From: Henriciella sp.
GTDB taxonomy: Bacteria > Pseudomonadota > Alphaproteobacteria > Caulobacterales > Hyphomonadaceae
DNA: 64,000 bases
Assembly (NCBI GenBank): GCA_029238175.1
Contig: JAQWGO010000129.1
Coordinates: forward strand, 1-64,000
Direction: 5' to 3'
The translations under genes were made by a program, and so were the position numbers. The notes below the pieces were generated by a model that did no database searches, was not told the DNA's origin, and saw only the letters and a program-made list of their open reading frames with translations. Positions 40,693 to 49,131 of this stretch are shown one piece after another; the stretch's first letter is position 1; each line of letters opens with the position of its first letter.

Positions 40693-41850
40693 ATGGATTT
40701 CAATTTCACCGAAGAACAAGGCATGATCCGCGATAGCCTCGCGCGTCTTATCCGTGAACAGTATGATTTCGACACGCGCCGCGGCGTTGTTGCTAGCGAA
40801 GCTGGCTGGCGTCCTGAAATGTGGGCACAGTTCGCAGAGCTTGGCCTACTCATGGCGCCTTTCAGCGAAGAAGATGGCGGCCTCGGCGGCGGTTCAATCG
40901 ACGCGATGATCGTCATGGAAGAGTTCGGTAAAGGCCTTGTGGTTGAGCCATTCATCCCAAGCGTTGTCTGCGCTGGTGGGTTCTTGAAGCATGCTGGTTC
41001 AGCAGCCCAGAAAGAAGAGCATCTTGCGGCGATCATGGGCGCTGAAAGCACGTTTGCTTTTGCCTATGCTGAGCCACGCGGCCGCTACAATCTGGCTGAC
41101 CTTGAAACCGTCGCGAAAAAAGACGGTGCAGGTTATGTCCTGAACGGTCATAAGGCTGTCGTTATCGGTGCCCCTTGGGCTGACAAGCTTATCGTCACAG
41201 CTCGCACAGGCGGTGATCGCCGTGATGCTGGCGGTATTTCTGTCTTTATTGTCGACAAGTCGGCCTCTGGCGTCACAACTCGTGACTATCCAACAGTTGA
41301 CGGTCGCCGCGCTTCTGAAGTCTATTTTGAGAACGTTTCTGTTGGTGCCGATGCGCTAATTGGCAGCGAAGGCGAAGCGCTACCGTTGATCGAACGCGTT
41401 GTTGACGAAGCAACTGCTGCGCTTTGTGCAGAAGCCGTCGGCGCAATGGGTGTCGCACACGGTATGACTGTCGAGTATTCACGTCAGCGTAAACAGTTCG
41501 GAACCGCTATTGGTAAGTTCCAAGTGCTTCAGCACCGTATGGTCGATATGTTCATGGAGCATGAGCAGTCAATTTCCATGACTTACATGGCGACCCTGAA
41601 ACTCGACGAAGACGAAGTGACACGTAAAAAGGCTGTTTCAGCTGCGAAAGTCCGCATCGGTCAGGCTGGTCGTTTCGTTGGTCAGGAATCGATCCAAATC
41701 CACGGCGGCATGGGCATGACAGAAGAATTGGCCGTTGGTCACTACTTCAAGCGCCTCACGATGATGAACAGCGAATACGGCAATGTTGATCACCACATGC
41801 GCCGTTACACAGCGCTCAGCGCCGGTGAAATGAAAGCTGCTGCGGAGTAA
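40693..41850 (+). CDS. Acyl-CoA dehydrogenase
   Basis: MDFNFTEEQGMIRDSLARLI; QIHGGMGMTEELAVGHYFKRLTMM. Confidence 0.92.
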   Translation: MDFNFTEEQGMIRDSLARLIREQYDFDTRRGVVASEAGWRPEMWAQFAELGLLMAPFSEEDGGLGGGSIDAMIVMEEFGKGLVVEPFIPSVVCAGGFLKHAGSAAQKEEHLAAIMGAESTFAFAYAEPRGRYNLADLETVAKKDGAGYVLNGHKAVVIGAPWADKLIVTARTGGDRRDAGGISVFIVDKSASGVTTRDYPTVDGRRASEVYFENVSVGADALIGSEGEALPLIERVVDEATAALCAEAVGAMGVAHGMTVEYSRQRKQFGTAIGKFQVLQHRMVDMFMEHEQSISMTYMATLKLDEDEVTRKKAVSAAKVRIGQAGRFVGQESIQIHGGMGMTEELAVGHYFKRLTMMNSEYGNVDHHMRRYTALSAGEMKAAAE

Positions 41851-41870
41851 GCAACAGCTCAAAATTGATG

Positions 41871-41910
41871 AAAAAGCCCCGGCACGTGACCTTACGTGTC
41901 GGGGCTTTTT
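41871..41910 (+). terminator. Rho-independent terminator
   Basis: AAAAAGCCCCGGCACGT-GACCTT-ACGTGTCGGGGCTTTTT; also usable by the convergent minus-strand gene. Confidence 0.9.
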
Positions 41911-41984
41911 GTATCTAGAAGTGACTCTTCATTTGACGCATGAGCGCACAAAAGGGCCAATTGATCGCTGAGTTCGAAAGTATT

Positions 41985-42620
41985 TTACGAAGGTTGCGAG
42001 CTTGGATGCTCGTGATAGTGAGGCGCCTCAATACCTGCGCCTTGGCAAATACGATCCGAAAACGCAACGAATGCGGTAAACAGTAAGACCTGCGCGACAG
42101 CAATGACTGCGACGAGCCCGCGTGCCCAGGACGCTCTAAAGCGCGACCAAAGCGCAGCGCAGGCGATGACGACAATCCCGGTTTCAATACCCGCTCCAAT
42201 CAACCCGTTTGCGCGGGGATCCCAATAAGAAATCGGAGAGAAGAAACGCCAATCTGTAAGCGGCCAAAAGTGGCGATGCGCGTCGTCTGCATGTAGAGGT
42301 AAATCAAGCGCGAGGTGAACCAGGACCGCGCCGCAGGCGATCGCGACAAGCGTCCATTTCCGCCAAATAGCGATCGCCAAAACACCCCCTGCCAACACGA
42401 ATGAGTTTGATGCCGCCCCAAGCGTCTGCCACGGCTCAGTCCAATACCTCACATCCCACGTTTCGGCGCCGCTCCAGCCCATCAGCCGGCTCCAAGCGAA
42501 GAAGATAAACATTGAAAAGTCGGGGATCAGCGCGGCCAGTAAAACAACCCAATTGCGCTTGGGGGCTTCTCTCTTCGCAAACACGGCGGATGCGACGATG
42601 ATGTGAGCGACTGTGTTCAT
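41985..42620 (-). CDS. YdjM/DUF457-like membrane-bound metal-dependent hydrolase-like protein
   Basis: MNTVAHIIVASAVFAKREAPKRNWVVLLAALIPDFSMFIFF...LVHLALDLPLHADDAHRHFWPLTDWRFFSPISYWDPR. The start is trimmed from the tracked 42851. Confidence 0.65.
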   Translation of the reverse strand: MNTVAHIIVASAVFAKREAPKRNWVVLLAALIPDFSMFIFFAWSRLMGWSGAETWDVRYWTEPWQTLGAASNSFVLAGGVLAIAIWRKWTLVAIACGAVLVHLALDLPLHADDAHRHFWPLTDWRFFSPISYWDPRANGLIGAGIETGIVVIACAALWSRFRASWARGLVAVIAVAQVLLFTAFVAFSDRICQGAGIEAPHYHEHPSSQPS

Positions 42621-42713
42621 ATCCACATCCGAACACGAGCATTTCTCTAATGCAAGTGGGTGACAATCCCAAATTGGTCTGCCAAAGCATGCGTTCGAAA
42701 TCAGGAGAATCGC

Positions 42714-43511
42714 ATGTCTGTCATCACACTTGAAAAACAGGGTCCCATCGCGATCCTGACTCTGAACCGCCCGGACATGATGAATGCGCTTGGGCAAGAG
42801 GGCGATGGTGCTGCCGTTGCCGCTGCATGCGCAGAGATTGAAGCAGATCACACAATCCGAACCGCTATCCTCACGGGCGCGGGCAGGGCCTTCTCAGCGG
42901 GCGGAGACGTCAAAGCGATGCGCGACCGAACGGGCGCATTCGCCGGTTCTCCCTATAGCGTTCGTGAAGGCTACCGCCGCAATATTCACCGCATCGTAAA
43001 GTCGCTCTACAATCTTGAAGTACCTTTGATTGCCGCCGTAAACGGTGCAGCGATTGGGCTAGGCTGCGATGTCGCATGTATGGCGGATGTTCGTATTGCT
43101 TCTGATCGCGCTAAATTTGGCGTTACGTTCCTGAAACTCGGTTTGATCCCCGGAGATGGCGGCGCATGGTTGTTGCCGCGCATAATCGGTGCAAGCCGTG
43201 CAGCGGAGCTTCTGTTTACCGGTGATGTTATCGACGCTGCAACTGCCGCTGAATGGGGACTAATCTCGAAAGCCGTTCCCGGTGAGACCTTGATGGACGA
43301 AGCCATGGAGCTAGCCACGCGTATGGCGCAGCAGCCACCGCAATCACTTCGTGTTGCCAAAACGCTTCTGCGTCATGGAACGACCGCCAGCTATGAAACG
43401 ATCATGGAAATGTCGGCCGCCGCGCAGTCGATGATGCACCATACCGACGATCATATGGAAGGCGTCGAAGCCATTCTTGAAAAGCGCAAGCCAACCTTTG
43501 AAGGCAAGTAG
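42714..43511 (+). CDS. Enoyl-CoA hydratase/isomerase family protein
   Basis: VITLEKQGPIAILTLNRPDMMNAL; ILTGAGRAFSAGGDVKAM; GLIPGDGGAWLLPRIIG. Confidence 0.93.
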   Translation: MSVITLEKQGPIAILTLNRPDMMNALGQEGDGAAVAAACAEIEADHTIRTAILTGAGRAFSAGGDVKAMRDRTGAFAGSPYSVREGYRRNIHRIVKSLYNLEVPLIAAVNGAAIGLGCDVACMADVRIASDRAKFGVTFLKLGLIPGDGGAWLLPRIIGASRAAELLFTGDVIDAATAAEWGLISKAVPGETLMDEAMELATRMAQQPPQSLRVAKTLLRHGTTASYETIMEMSAAAQSMMHHTDDHMEGVEAILEKRKPTFEGK

Positions 43512-43937
43512 CTAGCCAACCATGCTCGCCGGGCCCAGCGTGATGTCCCATATCAGAAAGAGACATAGCGCAATCCCGGCGACATAGGTCACAAGCGCGC
43601 CGATCGCTTTCGCCCAATGCGGGGTTGAGAGCGTCTTACAGGTTAGAAACCCGAAAGCGTGCAGGTATCGTGCGCCCGTAATGGCAATCATGAGCGCACC
43701 AACGATTTTGCCATGGTCGCCCATCACTAAGCAAAGCAGAAAGAGCGCGGTAACAGCGCCAGCATACTCGGTCGCGTTACCATGCGCGCGCTGGGCCTTG
43801 GCGAGGCTAGAGCTTGGGTCCAAGGGCTGACCATAATAAACGATCTTGTCGCCAACCGATCGCTGAATTGATGTCCAAAACCCCAAAGCGAAAACTAATA
43901 GAGCATTCAAAGCGATACAAATAATCGGCACAAGCAT
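43512..43937 (-). CDS. MAPEG family membrane protein
   Basis: LARAQRAHGNATEYA-like SLAKAQRAHGNATEYAGAVTALFLLCL; LHAFGFLTC. Start trimmed to avoid overlap with the divergent RidA-like gene. Confidence 0.8.
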   Translation of the reverse strand: MLVPIICIALNALLVFALGFWTSIQRSVGDKIVYYGQPLDPSSSLAKAQRAHGNATEYAGAVTALFLLCLVMGDHGKIVGALMIAITGARYLHAFGFLTCKTLSTPHWAKAIGALVTYVAGIALCLFLIWDITLGPASMVG

Positions 43938-44004
43938 TCGAAAAATCCTGTCTTCGGTTCTGCGGAGACGATAGACTGGCTTTGCTAAAAGAAAAGGATT
44001 CGCC

Positions 44005-44391
44005 ATGCCTAGCGCCCGACGTTTGATTTCAACCGGATCGCCATTTGAGGCGACGATGGGATACTCCCGCGCCGTTGTGCAGGGCGATTGGTGCTTCCTA
44101 TCCGGGGTCACCGGGTATGATTATGCAACAATGTCGATGCCAGATGATATTGCTGACCAGGCGCGCAATTGCTTTGAAACGATCAAGAGCGTTCTGGGCG
44201 ATGCAGGCTTTGCGATGACCGATATCGCACGTGTTCAATACACTGTCATTGACGCCGATATCGTTGACGCTGCCGTGCCCGTGCTTGGCGAATATTTGGG
44301 AACCATAAAGCCTGCGGCAACGATGGTCATTGCTGGCCTAATCAAACCAGAAATGAAGATTGAGATCGAAGTGACGGCCTTTAAAGGCTGA
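44005..44391 (+). CDS. RidA family protein
   Basis: QARNCFETIKSVLGDAGFAMTDIARVQYTVIDADIVDAAVPVLGEYLGTIKPAATMVIAGLIKPEMKIEIEVTAFKG. Confidence 0.9.
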   Translation: MPSARRLISTGSPFEATMGYSRAVVQGDWCFLSGVTGYDYATMSMPDDIADQARNCFETIKSVLGDAGFAMTDIARVQYTVIDADIVDAAVPVLGEYLGTIKPAATMVIAGLIKPEMKIEIEVTAFKG

Positions 44392-44460
44392 GCTTTTTCT
44401 GCCTGCCACCTCAATTTTCGAACGGGTTTTGTCTCTTTCGGTTTGACAGCCAGTTAAAAA

Positions 44461-44472
44461 TGAACATGTTCA
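44461..44472. promoter_or_regulatory. 12-bp perfect palindrome TGAACATGTTCA
   Basis: Located 18 nt start-to-start downstream of a TTGACA hexamer (44443-44448), in the intergenic region ahead of 44569. Confidence 0.4.
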
Positions 44473-44513
44473 ATAAATAGTCTGAATTCCCCTCCCTATC
44501 CCCGGGTGAGGGC

Positions 44514-44535
44514 TTGCCGTTTGCGTAAACGTCCA
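44514..44535. promoter_or_regulatory. 22-bp operator-like sequence similar to the one at 39255-39276
   Basis: TTGCCGTTTGCGTAAACGTCCA; its reverse complement TGGACGTTTACGCAAACGGCAA matches TTGACGTTTACGTTCGCGTCAA at 16/22 positions. Confidence 0.5.
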
Positions 44536-44568
44536 TATTGTCAATTCAGAAACAGATAGGAGATCGCC

Positions 44569-44859
44569 ATGATTGGTGTCGTTGCAACACTTGAGATTCA
44601 GGACGGTAAACAAGCAGAGTTCGAAGGCGTCGCCAAAGACTTGATGGCCAAAGTGAAAGCCAATGAGCCGGGTTGTACGACGTACCAGCTCTACAAGGCT
44701 AAGGGTTCTGAAACGACTTATATTTTCATGGAGCAATATGCGAGTGCCGAGGCTCTCTTCGCACATGGCAAGACTGAGTATTTCACGGCCGCTGGTCCAA
44801 AGCTTGGGCCGTGCCTCGCAGGCGCACCCAAGATCGAAATGTTCGATATCGTAGAGTAG
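44569..44859 (+). CDS. Antibiotic biosynthesis monooxygenase (ABM) domain protein
   Basis: MIGVVATLEIQDGKQAEFEGVAKDLMAKVKANEPGCTTYQLYKAKGSETTYIFMEQYASAEALFAH. Confidence 0.88.
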   Translation: MIGVVATLEIQDGKQAEFEGVAKDLMAKVKANEPGCTTYQLYKAKGSETTYIFMEQYASAEALFAHGKTEYFTAAGPKLGPCLAGAPKIEMFDIVE

Positions 44860-44871
44860 GAGAGCGTAATT

Positions 44872-46095
44872 ATGGACCTATCCTTTACTCAAGAAGAGCT
44901 CGCGTTTCAGGCCGAAGTTCGCGACTGGATCGCTGAGGCTTATACGCCGGAGCTGCGCGCCAGAAACGCACTGTCTAAGAATGGTTATCTCGATAAAGAC
45001 GGCATGCTGGAATGGCAGCGTAAGTTGGATGAAAAAGGTTGGTTTGTCGCCAACTGGCCTGCCGAGTTCGGTGGCCCGGAGCTAACCGCTGGCCAACGCT
45101 ATATCCTAAACATGGAAATGGCCACCGCTGGAACGCCGAACACATCGCCAATGGGTAAGTCCATGGTGGCACCGGTGATTATGGCTTTCGGAAATGATGC
45201 GCAGAAGGCTGAACACCTGCCAAAGATCAAAAATTCGACCGTATGGTGGTGTCAGGTCTATTCAGAGCCGGGCGCAGGGTCTGACTTGGCATCGCTACAG
45301 ATGAGCGCTGTCCGTGATGGCGACGAGTATGTCCTAAACGGCTCTAAAATCTGGACGACACAGGCACAGTTTGCCGATTGGATTTTCTGCTTGGTACGTA
45401 CCTCGAAAGAGGGCAAGCCGCAGGAAGGGATCAGCTTCCTGATCTTCCCAATGACCCTTAAAGGCATTTCGATAGGGTCGCTTCCAACTCTCGATGGGCC
45501 AACTGACGGTCAGCAGGAAATCAACCAAGTCTTCTTCGAAGATGTCCGCGTGCCGATCAAAGAATCGCTCGTTGGCGAAGAAAACAAAGGCTGGACCTAC
45601 GCGAAATACTTGCTGCAGTTTGAGCGCGGTAACGCGTATGCGCCGGGCCTTAAGAACGCGCTAGAGAAAACCAAAAAGCTTGCAAGGGTCGAGCAGTCGG
45701 GCGGCGCACCGCTCATCGAAGACACTGATTTCCGTCGCAAACTTGCCGCTATGGAAATGAAGATCGAAGCATTGAACGCAACTGAGCTACGTATCTTCTC
45801 TGCTTTATCGGCGGGCGAAGCGGTCGGCGCTGAAAGCTCCATGCTGAAATGTGCGGGCTCAGAGGCTCAACAGGCGATTACTGAATTGTCCCTCGAAGCG
45901 GTCGGCGGCTACGCTGCGCCATTTGTTGAAGACACTTTTGCAATCGCGCGGGCAGGGGCCAATTCAGACCTTGCGACGCCAGACTATGCCGCGCCAATCG
46001 CGCCAACTTATTTCAACTATCGCAAAGCATCGATCTACGCGGGGTCAAATGAGATCCAACGTAACATCATGTCGAAGATGGTTCTCGGTCTCTAG
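44872..46095 (+). CDS. Acyl-CoA dehydrogenase
   Basis: WWCQVYSEPGAGSDLASLQMSAVRDGDEYVLNGSKIWTTQAQ; SIYAGSNEIQRNIMSKMVLGL. Confidence 0.94.
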   Translation: MDLSFTQEELAFQAEVRDWIAEAYTPELRARNALSKNGYLDKDGMLEWQRKLDEKGWFVANWPAEFGGPELTAGQRYILNMEMATAGTPNTSPMGKSMVAPVIMAFGNDAQKAEHLPKIKNSTVWWCQVYSEPGAGSDLASLQMSAVRDGDEYVLNGSKIWTTQAQFADWIFCLVRTSKEGKPQEGISFLIFPMTLKGISIGSLPTLDGPTDGQQEINQVFFEDVRVPIKESLVGEENKGWTYAKYLLQFERGNAYAPGLKNALEKTKKLARVEQSGGAPLIEDTDFRRKLAAMEMKIEALNATELRIFSALSAGEAVGAESSMLKCAGSEAQQAITELSLEAVGGYAAPFVEDTFAIARAGANSDLATPDYAAPIAPTYFNYRKASIYAGSNEIQRNIMSKMVLGL

Positions 46096-46159
46096 GCCGA
46101 ATTGAATATCGGTGAGCGGGCCCGCTAAAGAGGCCCGCCACCATTACATTGGAGGAAGT

Positions 46160-47608
46160 ATGAGCCAGACCACTGTGCGCAAAGCAGGCTTGCTGACAAA
46201 GCTGGCCTACGGTTTCGGATCCGTCGCTGACGGAATCAAGAATAACGGCTTCGAATACTTTCTTTTACTCTATTATGGACAGGTCCTTGGGGTCGACTTC
46301 GCACTCGTCGGTGGGGCGTTGCTTCTGGCGATGATTGTCGACGGGGTCACCGATCCGATTGTCGGCTACTGGTCCGATAATTTGCGCACAAGTATGGGGC
46401 GAAGGCATCCGTTTATGTACGCCGCGGCCATCCCTGTCGCAATTGCCTACTATTTCGTTTGGAACCCGCCGTCCGGCTTAAACGGGAACGATTTATTCCC
46501 ATATCTCCTCGCGATAACAATCGCCGTGCGGGTTGCGTTTACGTTCTATGAAGTACCCAGCAGTGCGTTGGTTGCCGAGTTGACCGACGATTATGACGAG
46601 CGAACGTCATTCCTATCGTTCCGATACGTCTTTGGCTGGTTGGGCGGTCTGACGATTGCCGTGCTCGCTTTGGCCGTCTTTCTCGTGCCAAGCGAAGAAT
46701 ACGGAAGCGGCTTTTTAAATCTTGATGGCTACAAGACATATGGCGCTGTCGCTGCGGTCATGATTTTTGTATCCGTGCTGGTCTGCGCAGGTGGAACCCA
46801 CTCACATATTCCACATCTCAGACAGCCGCCTGCCGCGCGTAAAATTACCATTGGTAAAGTCTTTTCTGAGATTGGCGAAACGCTATCGAATAAGTCATTC
46901 CAAGGGCTTTTCATCTCGGCGCTATTTGGGTTCATGGCGGCAGGTATAGCGGCATCATTGAACTATTTCATCAACGGCTTCTTCTGGGAATTCACGACAC
47001 AGCAGACGTCGCTTCTAACGCTAATCGTATTTGTCTCGGCCTTCATGGCTTTGATCATTGCGCCTCTTGTTTCAAAGGCGCTGGGCAAGAAGCGCGCTGC
47101 GATAATTGTCGGTGCCATTGCCTTCACACTCGCACCGATGCCGGTCGTGCTGCGCCTCATCGGCGTGATGCCGCCAAACGGTTCTGATCTTCTATTCTGG
47201 ATCATTCTCATCACGACCATGATCGATGTTGCGTTGATAATTTCCTATCAGATCATCTCTAGTTCTATGATCGCCGACATCGTTGAACAGAGCGAACTCA
47301 AGACAGGGCGTCGCTCAGAAGGTATTTTCTTCGCTGGCATTAGCTTTATGCGCAAACTCGCGCGGGGCAGCGGGCTGTTCCTGGCATCTATCATTCTGTC
47401 CGTCGCCAATCTCTCGCGAGATATGCAGCCGGGAGACTTGTCAGAGCAAACGCTGACTCTGCTAGGGTCTGGATATGCGTTTGGACTGCTTTTCTTGTGG
47501 GCAATGATGATTTTGTTCTTATTCCGCTACCAGATCACCCGCGCAGACCACGAAGCCAACCTCGCAGCGCTTGAACGTACGCGCGGACCCGCTAACGTGC
47601 TGGATTGA
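46160..47608 (+). CDS. MFS transporter, GPH type
   Basis: LAYGFGSVADGIKNNGFEYFLLLYYGQVLG..DGVTDPIVGYWSDNLRTSMGRRHPFMYAAAIP. GGAGGAAG ribosome-binding sequence before the internal ATG. Confidence 0.9.
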   Translation: MSQTTVRKAGLLTKLAYGFGSVADGIKNNGFEYFLLLYYGQVLGVDFALVGGALLLAMIVDGVTDPIVGYWSDNLRTSMGRRHPFMYAAAIPVAIAYYFVWNPPSGLNGNDLFPYLLAITIAVRVAFTFYEVPSSALVAELTDDYDERTSFLSFRYVFGWLGGLTIAVLALAVFLVPSEEYGSGFLNLDGYKTYGAVAAVMIFVSVLVCAGGTHSHIPHLRQPPAARKITIGKVFSEIGETLSNKSFQGLFISALFGFMAAGIAASLNYFINGFFWEFTTQQTSLLTLIVFVSAFMALIIAPLVSKALGKKRAAIIVGAIAFTLAPMPVVLRLIGVMPPNGSDLLFWIILITTMIDVALIISYQIISSSMIADIVEQSELKTGRRSEGIFFAGISFMRKLARGSGLFLASIILSVANLSRDMQPGDLSEQTLTLLGSGYAFGLLFLWAMMILFLFRYQITRADHEANLAALERTRGPANVLD

Positions 47609-47631
47609 TCTCACAATAAAGCAGAACCCAT

Positions 47632-49092
47632 ATGACCGAAGCTGTAACTTACCATAAGCCCGGAATTCTAACCCGTATCGCTTATGGAATTGGCGGCGCC
47701 GCTGGCGGTATTAAGAATAACGGCTTCGACTACGTTCTTCTGCTTTTCTATAGTCAGGTCCTCGGCCTTTCTGCCGTTTTGGTCGCGGCAGCGCTTTGGA
47801 TCGCGCTCATTTTCGACGCTGTTTCAGATCCCGTCATTGGCTATTGGTCAGATAACGCCCGAACCAAGTTGGGGCGGCGACATCCCTATATGTATGCTGC
47901 CATGGTGCCAGTTGCGATTGCTTACTTCTTCGTCTGGAACCCTCCGGCTGATCTTGCTGGGATAGGCCTATTTGGATGGCTTCTGACGCTCACGATTATT
48001 GTCCGCCTGATGTACACTTTGTTTGAAGTGCCCCACCACGCGCTCGCTGCTGAACTATCTCAGGATTACGACTCCAGAACGTCTCTGATGTCGTTCCGGT
48101 ATTTCTTCTCTTGGATGGCCGGGCTTGGTATTCAGGTGACGCTCTTTCTTGTGCTCCTGCAGCCGTCAGAGGCTGACCCGTCAGGTTTCTCATACGTCCC
48201 GGGCTGGCATACGTATGGTCTGATCGGGAGTATCGCCATCTTCACGGCGATCGCGCTCAGCTCTTTTGGGACGCATCGCCATATCCCCAATCTTAAAGCG
48301 CCGCCGCCTCAGCGAATTCTGACGCCGTCGCGGATCATTGGGGAAATCCTTGAGACCATCTCAAACCCATCCTTCCGCGCGCTCTTTATCGCAACGCTGT
48401 TTGGGCTTTTGGCGTCTGGCATTTCGGCGACGCTAAACCAGTATATCAACGGCTTCTTCTGGGGTTTCACAAGCGACCAGATCGGGTTGATCACCTTTGG
48501 TGTGTTCCTTTCTGCTGTCATGGCCCTGATCATTGCCCCACTCGCGGGCAAACGTTTCGGCAAGAAGCGCGCAGCGATCACAATCGGGTTGCTTGCGTTT
48601 ACGCTCGCACCCGCACCAGTATTCGCGCGTTTGCTCGGCCTTCTGCCGGCCAATGGAACAAACGAGCTTTTCTATATCGTTCTGACGGTAACAATTATCG
48701 ATATCGCTCTGATTATTGCGTATCAGATGCTCACCGCCTCAATGGTGGCCGACATCGTGGAGCAAAGCGAACTTGATACCGGACGGCGCTCAGAAGGCGT
48801 TTTCTTTGCGGGCATTAGTTTTATTCGAAAGCTTGCCCAAGGCATTGGCGTCTTGAGCGCCTCAGCGATCCTCGCGTCTGCAGCTATCGTTCCAGGCATG
48901 AAGCCAACGGAAGCCAGCGCTGAATCGATTAGTTCGCTTGGCCTTGGTTATGCGGTGACGCTCCTGACAGTTTGGATGCTTATGATCCTCTGCTTGACCT
49001 TCTACCGCATCAGCCGCGCTGACCACGAGCAAAACCTACGCGACCTCGCAGAGGGAAATTCGCCAGCGAAACAAGAAGATGTCTTCTCTTGA
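47632..49092 (+). CDS. MFS transporter, GPH type (tandem paralogue)
   Basis: IAYGIGGAAGGIKNNGFDYVLLLFYSQVLG..DAVSDPVIGYWSDNARTKLGRRHPYMYAAMVP, clearly aligned with the preceding gene. Confidence 0.9.
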   Translation: MTEAVTYHKPGILTRIAYGIGGAAGGIKNNGFDYVLLLFYSQVLGLSAVLVAAALWIALIFDAVSDPVIGYWSDNARTKLGRRHPYMYAAMVPVAIAYFFVWNPPADLAGIGLFGWLLTLTIIVRLMYTLFEVPHHALAAELSQDYDSRTSLMSFRYFFSWMAGLGIQVTLFLVLLQPSEADPSGFSYVPGWHTYGLIGSIAIFTAIALSSFGTHRHIPNLKAPPPQRILTPSRIIGEILETISNPSFRALFIATLFGLLASGISATLNQYINGFFWGFTSDQIGLITFGVFLSAVMALIIAPLAGKRFGKKRAAITIGLLAFTLAPAPVFARLLGLLPANGTNELFYIVLTVTIIDIALIIAYQMLTASMVADIVEQSELDTGRRSEGVFFAGISFIRKLAQGIGVLSASAILASAAIVPGMKPTEASAESISSLGLGYAVTLLTVWMLMILCLTFYRISRADHEQNLRDLAEGNSPAKQEDVFS

Positions 49093-49131
49093 GAATTCAA
49101 AAGCCTGACTGAAATGTCATGACCTGCCTAA

